Shown: positions 1 to 7,431 of the stretch, piece by piece
Layout: each line of letters begins with the position of its first letter
Numbering within the stretch: the first letter of the stretch is position 1
DNA from: a virus
Reading direction: 5' to 3' (one strand)
Virus record (IMG/VR): IMGVR_UViG_3300035698_005635
Span: 1 to 22,311 of that record
DNA length: 22,311 nucleotides
The notes under the pieces: generated by a model
Database searches by the model: none
What the model saw: only the letters and a program-made list of their open reading frames with translations
Told to the model about the DNA's origin: nothing
Program-made: the position numbers and the translations under genes

Positions 1-1
1 C

Positions 2-1357
2 CAGCAAACAAGAAACCCTATTACAAATACTATTATTATAGAAAAAGCGTTAGAACTCACGAAGCTTGAGGGTCTTTGGCATATAAATATGCGCGACGCT
101 GTTGCCGCTATGGTTGGTAAGGGTTGGAGCGATGATGCTATTCATTTATCAACCAAGCCTTATTTGCGGGATAATTCTCTTATAAAGGATATGGTCACGC
201 CGCTAATAGCATCAGCGCGTAAAACATTTAATCACCCAGAGCCGGGGCAAGAGGCCTATAACCCGGTTACTGGCGAGATTATAGAACAAAAGCCCAAAAC
301 AAAGCTTTATTACATTCCGGCAAAGGATATAAAATTTAACCTAGAGGATACATCTTTAATAAAGAATGTTTTCGGGCAATCCGAGCTCAGCGTTATTTAT
401 GGCGAGAGCAACTGCGGGAAGACCTTCTTTATGACGGATTTATCTTTCCATGTTGCTCGCGGCGTTGATTGGCGCGGCAACCGTACAACGCAAGGCGGGG
501 TTATGTATGCCGCTCTTGAAGGGGTTAAGGGCTTATCAGGACGTTTTGAGGCGTACTGCACCAAAAATCAAGAGGCGCGGTCCATGCCCTTAGCTCTCAT
601 GCCCTGCGGTCTTGATTTTTATTCAGAGCAAAGCAATATCGGCGATTTCATTGACTTAATCAAATCCGCGCAAGATGATATTGGTGATCCAAAGCTTATT
701 GTTATTGACACTCTCGCCCGCGCCATGTCTGGCGGGGATGAGAATAGCGGTCAGGATATGGGGCGTTTGGTTTATTACGCAGACCTTATACGCTTTGAGA
801 CTAAGGCGCATCTTAGTTTTGTACACCACTCAGGTAAAAACAAGGCGCTGGGGGCGCGTGGGCATTCAAGCTTGCGTGCGGCTGTTGATACAGAGATAGA
901 GATTAGCCGCGATGAGGGAGACGATTATAGCACAATTAAGTTTGTAAAACAGCGCGAAATGGAAATGGCGGAGACTATGGCCTTTTCTCTTGAGCGCGTT
1001 GTTATTGGCATAAACGGCTTTTTCGAAGAGGTTTCGTCTTGCGTTGTTGTGCCAGCGGAGGCCGGAGAGGATACGCCTCAGCGTGCTCAAACTGCGAAAG
1101 AGCGGTTTGTTTACGAAGCCCTCGTTTTAGCTGTTGACCAGTACGGCAAAGAGCGCCGTCCATACAAAGACGGTCCGCTTCTAAAAACGGTTACGTTTGA
1201 TGATTTTGCAGGTGTTTTGGACGCTATGGGTTATGATCAAATGTATAATAAAAACGGCGAAACTAACGTGGTCCGTTCTACTAAATCCGTTCGCCTTACG
1301 CTGCGGGACAAGAATCTTATAGGCTATAATGCTGGTGGGGTATGGCTGTTGAGTTGA
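2..1357 (+). CDS. RepA-like replicative ATPase/helicase, 5' partial
   Basis: A RecA-fold hexameric ATPase of the RepA/AAA_25 type, expected to act as the phage replicative helicase or helicase-primase. Counting from the first in-window ATG (position 89), the Walker A loop GESNCGKT is at residues 105-112, Walker B LIVID at 203-207, and the family's VHHSGK followed by ARGHSSLRAAVDTEI at about 245-270. The frame stays open upstream of 89 to the window edge (29 further codons, with helical residues such as LELTKLEGLWHIN running into the ATG), so the true start and any N-terminal primase-type domain lie outside the window. The C-terminal ~90 residues look like a separate small domain of unknown role. 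It ends in TGA and is followed by a 275-nt gap, so it belongs to the early/replication region rather than the late operon. The ATPase call is firm; the exact replication role is inference. Confidence 0.85.
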   Translation, partial: QQTRNPITNTIIIEKALELTKLEGLWHINMRDAVAAMVGKGWSDDAIHLSTKPYLRDNSLIKDMVTPLIASARKTFNHPEPGQEAYNPVTGEIIEQKPKTKLYYIPAKDIKFNLEDTSLIKNVFGQSELSVIYGESNCGKTFFMTDLSFHVARGVDWRGNRTTQGGVMYAALEGVKGLSGRFEAYCTKNQEARSMPLALMPCGLDFYSEQSNIGDFIDLIKSAQDDIGDPKLIVIDTLARAMSGGDENSGQDMGRLVYYADLIRFETKAHLSFVHHSGKNKALGARGHSSLRAAVDTEIEISRDEGDDYSTIKFVKQREMEMAETMAFSLERVVIGINGFFEEVSSCVVVPAEAGEDTPQRAQTAKERFVYEALVLAVDQYGKERRPYKDGPLLKTVTFDDFAGVLDAMGYDQMYNKNGETNVVRSTKSVRLTLRDKNLIGYNAGGVWLLS

Positions 1358-1380
1358 AACAACAAAGAGCCAAACTATGC

Positions 1381-1400
1381 TTTTGAATAATAATTCAAAA
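1381..1400. repeat. AT-rich perfect palindrome, candidate operator
   Basis: TTTTGAAT-AATA-ATTCAAAA: two perfect 8-base inverted arms around 4 bases, 23 bases after the stop of the replication gene. The stem has only two G/C pairs and no T-run beyond it, so it is a poor intrinsic terminator. A dyad of this size fits a repressor or activator site, but no flanking promoter is convincing. Confidence 0.35.
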
Positions 1401-1452
1401 ACGCTAACGTATTGAAAAATATCATATTTTTATTTTAGGGGTTTTAAAAATA

Positions 1453-1572
1453 ATGAACAAAATCAAGGGGTTAATTTTGATAAAGGTGGCTTTCACCGGA
1501 TATTCCGTTATGTACGCGGCGAAGCGTCTCACGCGCTCGCAGCGTACAAATAAACGGATCGAAAGTCAATAG
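1453..1572 (+). CDS. Possible 39-residue peptide in intergenic region
   Basis: An ATG-to-TAG frame of 39 codons (MNKIKGLILIKVAFTGYSV at the N-terminus, then a basic RTNKRIESQ end). AGGGG lies upstream at 1437-1441 but 11 bases from the ATG, a long spacing. Much of the frame coincides with a strong RNA hairpin (1504-1558), so the base pattern here may be set by structure rather than coding. I recognise no family. The reading is weak; it could equally be non-coding leader. Confidence 0.2.
   Translation: MNKIKGLILIKVAFTGYSVMYAAKRLTRSQRTNKRIESQ
1485..1558 (+). promoter_or_regulatory. Structured two-hairpin intergenic element
   Basis: Two consecutive inverted repeats. The first is GGTG-GCTTT-CACC (1485-1497). 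The second is long and interrupted: TCCGTT (1504-1509) with AACGGA (1553-1558); TGTACGC (1511-1517) with GCGTACA (1542-1548); GCGA (1519-1522) with TCGC (1537-1540); GCGT (1524-1527) with ACGC (1531-1534), around a CTC triloop, 21 pairs in all. CGGA at 1497-1500 could pair with TCCG at 1504-1507 instead of the outer stem, giving a possible switch. No T-run follows directly, so it is not a standard terminator. It lies just ahead of the late gene block. Possible roles are an antitermination leader RNA, a small RNA or a protein-binding site; none is proven. Confidence 0.45.
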
Positions 1573-1632
1573 GGTTTTTGGAAAGTAGTGAAAAAAGTTT
1601 ATTTTATCCACTTTTTTAACAGGAGAAACAAA

Positions 1633-2130
1633 ATGGGAATAAGAGATATGGTAAAACGTAATAGAATACCATGGCCAGAGATTGACCATGTTGATGCGGT
1701 AAATTATTCCATGCAGCAGTGGCTTGATAGGTTCGAGGCGCTGGCGATTGAGTACGAGGCAAGATGGGGAGTGGGCGGCCTTGAGAAGCTTGTCTCAAAA
1801 GAAACGAAAGAGAAATGGGCGCGGCAAATGGAAAAGGTAGCAGATGCTATAAATAATTCAAAGCTTGAAATCATGCACGATTTACTCAATGGCACGATTA
1901 GAGGTTATGACGCGCTCGAAGCTGAGGTTCGCAAGGCCGGGTACGTCCCTCATGGCGCTCCGGTTGCATGGACGTATGATATGGGCGATAATCGCGTGTT
2001 GGCAATATGTGCAACCGCGCAAGATGCCGCTAGTGTAATGGGAAATATAGATGGTGCCTCAACGCTAGAGGTCTGGAGCTTGGCTGAAATTAGTAATTTA
2101 ATCAAAAGCAGAGGGAGTATAAAACCATGA
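1633..2130 (+). CDS. Unknown phage protein upstream of terminase (165 aa)
   Basis: The ATG at 1633 is chosen over an upstream in-frame GTG (1588) because AGGAG at 1621-1625 stands 7 bases before it. The protein is soluble with no signal or membrane segment. The N-terminal ~100 residues look helical; the C-terminal part (about 108-158) has a beta-rich pattern around APVAWTYDMGDNRVLAI and ends in EVWSLAEISNLI. That layout resembles small proteins found near terminases in alphaproteobacterial phages, a similarity from memory only. Its stop overlaps the next start (ATGA), so the two are translationally coupled. Function unknown; a DNA-packaging accessory or regulator is a guess from position. Confidence 0.75.
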   Translation: MGIRDMVKRNRIPWPEIDHVDAVNYSMQQWLDRFEALAIEYEARWGVGGLEKLVSKETKEKWARQMEKVADAINNSKLEIMHDLLNGTIRGYDALEAEVRKAGYVPHGAPVAWTYDMGDNRVLAICATAQDAASVMGNIDGASTLEVWSLAEISNLIKSRGSIKP

Positions 2131-2492
2131 GTGCTGAGAAAAGATTTTGGGCGACAGTTCTTGTCACAAGAATAAAAGACGCTCTAGGGGGTTTTGATGT
2201 GCCGGATCTAGGTGAAACGCTTCAAAAACAATATGAGCGGCGCAGGGCTGAGTTTATTGATGGTAGCGTGAGAAAGCCTTTTCTAAGAAAGTCTTTACAG
2301 TGCAATATCTCGCTTTATATACAAGCTTGCGACAAAGCGAGATATTTTTTAGAAAGTTCGCATTTTGATGAGATTGCGAGTATAATAGGATACGATAGCG
2401 ATTTTGTGAAAAGAACCTTTGATATGGTTCAAGAAGCGATTACACTAGAGAAAAGATTATGGGACGAGTTTGCCCAGAAAAGGCGGGTTTAA
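2127..2492 (+). CDS. Small terminase-adjacent protein with possible HTH (121 aa)
   Basis: Starts at the ATG that overlaps the previous stop. The N-terminus EKRFWATVLVTRIKDAL and the segment HFDEIASIIGYDSDFVKRTFD (about residues 79-99) match a pattern I associate with a family directly upstream of terminase genes in alphaproteobacterial phages, in which an aromatic-rich first helix is followed by a helix-turn-helix-like stretch ending in a V-x-R/K helix. Residues 33-55 are strongly basic (QYERRRAEF, VRKPFLRK). This suggests nucleic-acid binding, perhaps packaging-site recognition or late-gene control, but no function is established. It abuts the next gene without a gap. Confidence 0.75.
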   Translation: MSAEKRFWATVLVTRIKDALGGFDVPDLGETLQKQYERRRAEFIDGSVRKPFLRKSLQCNISLYIQACDKARYFLESSHFDEIASIIGYDSDFVKRTFDMVQEAITLEKRLWDEFAQKRRV

Positions 2493-2669
2493 ATGATAAA
2501 GTTTTTAATAAGGATGTTGGGCGGCTACACAAAAGAAGAGTTCAATGTTCTTAAAATTATGGTTGACGCGCTGAGGGAAGATAGTGCAGTATTGCGTTTG
2601 AAGCTAAAAGAAGCGTCTAAAAACGACCATCGGGACACAAAGGGCCGCTATAAAAAACCGAATAAATAG
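2493..2669 (+). CDS. Small basic helical protein (58 aa)
   Basis: ATG directly follows the previous TAA, with a G-rich AAAGGCGGG stretch just upstream as the likely ribosome-binding site. The product starts MIKFLIRMLGGYTKEEFNVL, continues as an amphipathic helix (KIMVDALREDSAVLRLKLKE) and ends in a basic tail, RDTKGRYKKPNK. No membrane span is long enough to be convincing. The D-x-GR[FY]-KK tail recurs in the 75-residue protein of the lysis region (20999-21226) and is common at the C-terminus of small phage proteins. No family recognised. Confidence 0.55.
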   Translation: MIKFLIRMLGGYTKEEFNVLKIMVDALREDSAVLRLKLKEASKNDHRDTKGRYKKPNK

Positions 2670-2703
2670 TTAATATGAAAATAACATTCAGGAACATATA
2701 GGC

Positions 2704-3051
2704 ATGGGCCAGCGCAAGGGACAGACGGGGAACCCTAACGGACGCAAGAAGGGTGTGCCAAATAAATCAACAACAGCGGCGCGTGAGGCGATTGCTAGGT
2801 TTGTTGATGGGAACTCTGAGCGTTTGCAAGGCTGGCTTGATAGAATAGCCGAAGACAGCCCGCTCGCTGCTTTTAACTGCGTTCGTGATTTAATGGAATA
2901 CCATTTACCAAAGCTGGCGCGTACTGAGTTCGTTGGCGATGATGAAAATCCCGTTGTTTTTGAAGACATTAGCGGGATTAAATCTAAAATTCTAAAAGCC
3001 ATACCGGAGGAACAACTTGCAGAAATCCTTGCCGGAATTGACAACGGCTGA
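2704..3051 (+). CDS. Terminase small subunit (DUF5681-like)
   Basis: 115 residues. It opens with the basic GNPNGRKKGVPNKSTT stretch (residues 9-24) typical of the DUF5681-type proteins encoded immediately before terminase large subunits, followed by a helical region (AAREAIARFVDGNSERLQGW and on) and an acidic C-terminal half. The expected role is recognition of the packaging site on the concatemer and regulation of the large subunit. AGGA lies about ten bases before the ATG. The large-subunit start sits inside its 3' end, a 35-base overlap. It is shorter than P22 gp3 and not obviously homologous to it, so the call rests on the N-terminal motif and position. Confidence 0.75.
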   Translation: MGQRKGQTGNPNGRKKGVPNKSTTAAREAIARFVDGNSERLQGWLDRIAEDSPLAAFNCVRDLMEYHLPKLARTEFVGDDENPVVFEDISGIKSKILKAIPEEQLAEILAGIDNG

Positions 3052-4426
3052 TTTATTAGCTGAACGAGAGCGCAGAAAGTATTTCCGCCTAGATTATTAT
3101 TTCCCGATCCACGGCCCCTTTGCGCGGTCTGGCTATGACAAACACCTTCAATTTATCGAGAACACAGGTAAGTATAGAGAATCTTGCTTTATGGCCGCAA
3201 ACCGCGCTGGGAAAAGCGAAACTGGCGCATATGCTGTTAGTGTCTGGTTAACCGGGCTTTATCCTTCATGGTGGACTGGTAAGCGCTTTAACAGGCCAGT
3301 TGATATTCTTGTTAGTGGTGAAACTGGCAAGCTTGTCCGTGATTCCATCCAAAAGAAGCTTTTAGGGGCGCCAAGCGATATAGGCAGCGGGCTTTTGCCG
3401 CGCGATTGCATAAATGGAATACGCCCAAAGGCAGGGATACCGGACGCAGCCGATACGGTTCGTGTTCGCCATGTCTCCGGCGAAAGTGTCTTGCAGTTTC
3501 AATCTTATGACCAAGGCCGCACAGCCTTCCAAGCGACTGAGCGCGATGTTATTTGGGAAGATGAAGAGCCGCCTATAGAAATCCATAACGAAAATCTAAT
3601 AAGAACAATGACAACTAACGGGATTGTCATGCTTACGTTTACCCCGTTAAAAGGCCTGTCCGCGACTGTTTTATCAATGCAGGAGAAGGCCGAAAAGGGC
3701 TTGTGCTCTATTACGTCTGCTACATGGGACGATGCTCCTCACTTAGGCACAAAGGAAAAAGAGGAGCTTATGGCAGCGCTCCCTCCTTATCAACGCGATG
3801 CTCGCTCAAAAGGGATACCACAGCTAGGCTCCGGCGCAATTTACCCTGTGCCGGAGTCCGAGATTATTGTCGAGCCGTTTGCTATACCTGAGCATTGGAA
3901 AGTATGTTATGGCATGGACGTTGGGTGGAACAATACCGCTGCGGCTTGGTTGGCGCATGATGTGGAAAGCGATACCGTGTATCTTACGCATGATTACAAA
4001 CAAGGCCAGCGCGAGCCAGCACTGCATGCTGCGACAATCAAGGCTAAGGGTGATTATCCCGGTGTTATCGATCCGGCAAGCCAAGGGCGCTCGCAAAAAG
4101 ATGGTGAGCAGCTTATAAATCTATACAAAGGGCAAGGCCTTTCGTTATTCCTAGCTGATAACACAGTCGAGGCGGGGATTTTTGATATTTACATGCGCCT
4201 AACAACAGGGCGGCTCAAGATATTCAAAACATGCGTGCAAACGCTCGGAGAGTACAGAACATACCGCAGAGATGAAAAAGGCCGGATTGTCAAGCAAAAC
4301 GATCACATCATGGACGCGCTTCGTTATGGTATTAGAACAGGGCTTAAACACGCAACCTACGCCAAGCCGCAAGTTATTGAAGACCCTTATACGCATTCAA
4401 ATCATAATGCGGGGTGGATGGGTTAA
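3017..4426 (+). CDS. Terminase large subunit (P22 gp2-like)
   Basis: The packaging motor: an N-terminal ATPase that drives DNA into the procapsid and a C-terminal RNase H-like nuclease that makes the cuts. Visible motifs are Walker A AANRAGKSE (residues 60-68), Walker B DVIWEDEEP (177-185), the coupling motif MLTFTPLKG (205-213), and nuclease acidic residues D301 (YGMDVGW), D352 (GVIDPASQ) and D433 (NDHIMDALRYG). 469 residues, close to the ~500 of P22 gp2. The start is TTG: GGAGG at 3006-3010 stands 6 bases before TTG at 3017, inside the small-subunit gene, and no better ATG precedes the conserved N-terminal KYFRLDYYFPIHGPF. Very confident in function. Confidence 0.96.
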   Translation: MQKSLPELTTADLLAERERRKYFRLDYYFPIHGPFARSGYDKHLQFIENTGKYRESCFMAANRAGKSETGAYAVSVWLTGLYPSWWTGKRFNRPVDILVSGETGKLVRDSIQKKLLGAPSDIGSGLLPRDCINGIRPKAGIPDAADTVRVRHVSGESVLQFQSYDQGRTAFQATERDVIWEDEEPPIEIHNENLIRTMTTNGIVMLTFTPLKGLSATVLSMQEKAEKGLCSITSATWDDAPHLGTKEKEELMAALPPYQRDARSKGIPQLGSGAIYPVPESEIIVEPFAIPEHWKVCYGMDVGWNNTAAAWLAHDVESDTVYLTHDYKQGQREPALHAATIKAKGDYPGVIDPASQGRSQKDGEQLINLYKGQGLSLFLADNTVEAGIFDIYMRLTTGRLKIFKTCVQTLGEYRTYRRDEKGRIVKQNDHIMDALRYGIRTGLKHATYAKPQVIEDPYTHSNHNAGWMG

Positions 4427-4435
4427 AAAATCCTA

Positions 4436-4465
4436 TTGACGTATTTTGCTAATTAGTGTTATTAT
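4436..4465 (+). promoter_or_regulatory. Sigma70-like promoter before portal gene
   Basis: TTGACG (4436-4441) and TATTAT (4460-4465) are separated by 18 bases; TTATTA at 4459 gives a 17-base alternative. This is the best consensus-like promoter I find, in one of the few real gaps of the late block. Transcription would start near 4472, only about 25 bases before the portal ATG. It could boost the head genes independently of the upstream operon. Confidence 0.6.
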
Positions 4466-4473
4466 TCAATATT

Positions 4474-4487
4474 CAGGTTTTCACCTG
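4474..4487 (+). promoter_or_regulatory. Small hairpin at 5' end of portal mRNA
   Basis: CAGGT-TTTC-ACCTG, a perfect 5-base inverted repeat at the predicted transcript start and 9 bases before the portal ATG. It occupies the place where a ribosome-binding site would be expected, and no clear Shine-Dalgarno sequence is present. It may be an operator overlapping +1 or a translational control element. It is short, so chance cannot be excluded. Confidence 0.35.
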
Positions 4488-4496
4488 TCTTAAATC

Positions 4497-6554
4497 ATGC
4501 CCGAAAGGGCCAATATCGAACGCGCAAGGCGTAATTTGTCCGATATTGTAGAAGAGTCGAAAGTTAAATACGAAAGCGCTAAAGACTATTGGTCTTCTAT
4601 TTATGAAGAGGCCCGTAGTGATTTAATGTTTTTGTCAGACGTTCCAGGCGCTCAGTGGGACGATAAAGCGTACGCGCTTCGCACAAGAAAAAACCGTCCA
4701 GCTCTCACTATAGACCGCCTTACTCAATTCGTTAATCAAGTCTCTAATGATGTGAGAATGAACACGCCTAGCGTAAATGTCATACCACATGGCAGCGGCG
4801 CAGATGTAGAAACAGCAGAAGTTTTTCAAGGCCTAATCCGCGATATTGAGCAAAACAGCAACGCCGATGATTCGTATGATTATGCAGTGAACAGCGCTAT
4901 TAAATGCTCTATCGGCTTTATTCGCATCGATCACAGATACAAAGATAATTCAGGTTTCGACCAAGAGTTATACATAGAGCGCATCGTAAACCCTCTTTCT
5001 GTTGTCTTTGACCCTGCGAGCGTTACGCCTGATGGATCAGATGCAAAATGCGCTTGGGTTATTGATTCTATCACGAAAGAGGAGTTTGAAGGTAGTTATA
5101 AAGGTTTTGACGCCGTATCTTACTCAGGCGAAACAACAGATGATGCAGTATCAATATGCGAGTATTACAAAGTCAAAGAGGAGCCTGTTACTCTTTATCA
5201 ACTATCAGACGGCTCTATTGTTGATAAGCTCGAAGGCCCGCTTGATGTTATAGCAACACGCGAAAGCGTAAAAAGCGTTGTCCATCGCTATCATTTATCC
5301 GGCCAAGATGTTTTAAAAGAAACAACCTTCCCCGGCAAATATATTCCTATTGTTCCTGTTTATGGCGAGGAAGCATGGCGAGATGGTGAGCGTCATCTTC
5401 ATTCTCTTATTAGAAAAGCAAAGGACTCGCAGCGCCGTTATAACTTTTGGGCCTCTACCGAGGCTGAGTTGCTTATGAAAGCACCGAAGGCGACAATCAT
5501 CGCGGTAGGCGGCACAACTGAGAATTACGCAAAAGACTACCAAGACCCTGATAACGCCATTGTTTTGCGTTACGATCAAACAGACGCAAAAGGCAACCCG
5601 GCCCCGCCGCCGCAGATCAACCCCGGACCGCAAGTGCCTTCAGGTATTGTTAACGCAATGATGAGCGCTGCTGAGGATATGAAAGCCACGGTAGGGCTTT
5701 ATGACGCGTCACTAGGCCAGCGTTCTAATGAAACTTCCGGGATTGCTATCCATCAAAGACAGGCGCAGGGCGATAGGGCTGTATTCCATTATAGTGATAA
5801 TCTTGTGCGCTCTATTACACAGGTTGGTAGAATTTTAGTTTCTGCAATTCCTTTTATTTACTCATCGCCGCAGAAAATCCGCATTATAGGAAAAGAAGAA
5901 AAGGCCGATGAGGTCGGTGTAAACGGTGAAATGACAGAGGGGCAGGAGCGCTCGTTCGACTTATCACAAGGGCAGTACAACGTCCAAGTTAAAACGGGTG
6001 CAAGCTTCGCTACAATGCGCGAGGAAGCTGCTGATTTCTTCCAGCAAGTCATACAATCGCAGCCGCAGCTCATCGAGATTGCTGGCGATCTTTTGTTTAA
6101 GTATATGGACTTCCCCGGCGCTCAAGCTTTATCAGAGCGTATGAAAAAAATCATGCCGCCGCATCTTTTGGATGAGGGTGAGCTTGACCCGCAATCCGCA
6201 GCTCTTCAACAAGAAAACGAGCAGCTTAAACAAGCCTTGCAGCAAATCCAAGCGGAGGGGCAGGCTATACAGGCTCAGCTCGATAACAAGCAAGCGGACA
6301 CACAAATCAAAATTCTATCCGAGCAAAATGACGCTCTTGAGGCTCAAGGCAGGCAACAAGTCGATGCTGCTAAGTTGCAGCTAGACCAGAAAAAAGCGGA
6401 CTCGGACAATGAAATTAAGGTGGCAGAACTCACACTCAAAGAGCGCGAAATCGCAATTAAAGAGCGTGAATTGCTGCTTAAAGAACAGGAGGCCGCTTTA
6501 ATGGCCTCAAGGGAATTATATCCCACTGTAATGCCGTTATCGGACGGCGTTTAA
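4497..6554 (+). CDS. Portal protein (P22 gp1-like)
   Basis: 685 residues (P22 gp1 has 725). The dodecameric portal ring occupies one capsid vertex, is the channel for DNA entry and exit and the docking site for terminase and tail hub. The family pattern is visible: an N-terminal DYWSSIYEEARSDLMFLSD segment, the PALTIDRLTQFVNQVSNDVR stretch (~73-92), and the long wing/stem region with AMMSAAEDMKATVGLYDASLGQRSNETSG (~386-415). From about residue 570 the C-terminus is a long Gln- and charge-rich coiled coil (QQENEQLKQAL through IAIKERELLLKEQEAAL), corresponding to the P22 barrel region. The ATG has no good Shine-Dalgarno; TAA two codons upstream rules out an earlier start. A promoter and hairpin lie just upstream. 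Confidence 0.95.
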   Translation: MPERANIERARRNLSDIVEESKVKYESAKDYWSSIYEEARSDLMFLSDVPGAQWDDKAYALRTRKNRPALTIDRLTQFVNQVSNDVRMNTPSVNVIPHGSGADVETAEVFQGLIRDIEQNSNADDSYDYAVNSAIKCSIGFIRIDHRYKDNSGFDQELYIERIVNPLSVVFDPASVTPDGSDAKCAWVIDSITKEEFEGSYKGFDAVSYSGETTDDAVSICEYYKVKEEPVTLYQLSDGSIVDKLEGPLDVIATRESVKSVVHRYHLSGQDVLKETTFPGKYIPIVPVYGEEAWRDGERHLHSLIRKAKDSQRRYNFWASTEAELLMKAPKATIIAVGGTTENYAKDYQDPDNAIVLRYDQTDAKGNPAPPPQINPGPQVPSGIVNAMMSAAEDMKATVGLYDASLGQRSNETSGIAIHQRQAQGDRAVFHYSDNLVRSITQVGRILVSAIPFIYSSPQKIRIIGKEEKADEVGVNGEMTEGQERSFDLSQGQYNVQVKTGASFATMREEAADFFQQVIQSQPQLIEIAGDLLFKYMDFPGAQALSERMKKIMPPHLLDEGELDPQSAALQQENEQLKQALQQIQAEGQAIQAQLDNKQADTQIKILSEQNDALEAQGRQQVDAAKLQLDQKKADSDNEIKVAELTLKEREIAIKERELLLKEQEAALMASRELYPTVMPLSDGV

Positions 6555-6576
6555 CCGAAAACCTAGGTGAAGTAAA

Positions 6577-7416
6577 ATGTTAGAAGATGTAGAAGTTCAA
6601 AATGGCGGTGATGAAATCTCGGATGTTTCCGAGGTTGCAGTCGATACTGCTGAGGATAACGCGGTAGAACAAGACGATGTTGTCGAAGACGATATTGAAT
6701 CTTTAAAAGCACAAATCCAAGAACTTAAGGCAGAAAAAGAAAAAGTTGTAAAAGGCTCTAAGAAAAAAGAGCGCTATAGCGAAAATCTTAGAAACCGTCT
6801 ACGGGCTTTAGAGGCCGAAACGCAAAAAGCAAACACCGGAGCAGGGGATAATAAGCCACCAAACGAGGCTGATTTTGAAAGTGTTCTGGATTATCTTGAT
6901 GCGAAACAAAAATACTTTGTCGAAGAAAAATTTAGTGAACAAAGTAAGCAACAGCAACTCAGTGCGCTGGAGCAGCAAACCACATTCGTAAAACAGCAAC
7001 AGCTTCAACAAATCGCAGGGGATATTCAAGAGTTGGTTTCTACCAGCCCCGAAGTCCAGCGCATTTATGCTGAGAACGCTGAGGTTTTCGATGCGATGCC
7101 GCCCCATTTTGAAAAACTTCTTTTTGAAGTCAATAATGCGCCCTTGGCTGTTTACGCGCTTGCCCGTGATGGTGTCCTGCAAGAACTTTATGGCATGGAA
7201 CCTCACATAGCAGCCGCTTATCTTGTCCAAGCAGAAGCCCGTGGAGCGCAGTATCTACAAGAGTCAAGCCATACTCCTGTTGTTAATACGCCGCGTGTGC
7301 AAGCCCTGCATCAAGCCCCAGCACCTATTGGCTCTGTCAAGGGCGCTGGATCATCCAACAACAAGCCACTGAACCAAAAAAGCCCTGATGAGCTTATGAA
7401 GTGGCTTAAAAACTAG
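6577..7416 (+). CDS. Scaffolding protein (P22 gp8-like)
   Basis: 279 residues between portal and coat, the gp8 position; P22 gp8 has 303. Directs coat assembly around the portal and leaves the procapsid before packaging. The features fit: a very acidic N-terminus (residues 1-40), a charged coiled coil (about 38-85, IESLKAQIQELKAEKEKV), a Gln-rich helical middle (QQQLSALEQQ, VKQQQLQQI), a disordered Pro/Ala/Asn linker near 235-265, and a short C-terminal helix (SPDELMKWLKN) like the coat-binding helix of scaffolds. AGGTGAAG precedes the ATG. The sequence alone is low-complexity; position and architecture make the call. Confidence 0.85.
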   Translation: MLEDVEVQNGGDEISDVSEVAVDTAEDNAVEQDDVVEDDIESLKAQIQELKAEKEKVVKGSKKKERYSENLRNRLRALEAETQKANTGAGDNKPPNEADFESVLDYLDAKQKYFVEEKFSEQSKQQQLSALEQQTTFVKQQQLQQIAGDIQELVSTSPEVQRIYAENAEVFDAMPPHFEKLLFEVNNAPLAVYALARDGVLQELYGMEPHIAAAYLVQAEARGAQYLQESSHTPVVNTPRVQALHQAPAPIGSVKGAGSSNNKPLNQKSPDELMKWLKN

Positions 7417-7431
7417 GAGAACTAAAAAATG
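7415..7431 (+). promoter_or_regulatory. Strong RBS of coat gene
   Basis: AGGAGA begins inside the scaffold TAG stop codon and is followed by ACTAAAAA and the ATG. Virtually the same leader, with one A fewer, precedes the 121-residue protein at 18068, including the first codons ATGGCTA. It marks very efficient initiation and couples coat to scaffold termination. Confidence 0.7.

Noticed and set aside
1405-1440. Promoter around TTGAAA at 1412-1417
   Set aside because: No acceptable -10 hexamer at 16-18 bases; the nearest TATTTT is only 13 bases away.
1588-1632. GTG start at 1588 for the 165-aa gene, adding KKVYFIHFFNRRNK
   Set aside because: No ribosome-binding site before the GTG, and the added residues encode an A/T inverted repeat and the AGGAG of the ATG at 1633.
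1453-2130. The 39-codon frame and the 165-aa gene are in the same frame, separated by TAG at 1570 and no other stop, like the fibre case
   Set aside because: The downstream gene has its own strong AGGAG at the right distance from ATG 1633, and 20 open codons in one frame are common by chance. The first part coincides with an RNA hairpin.
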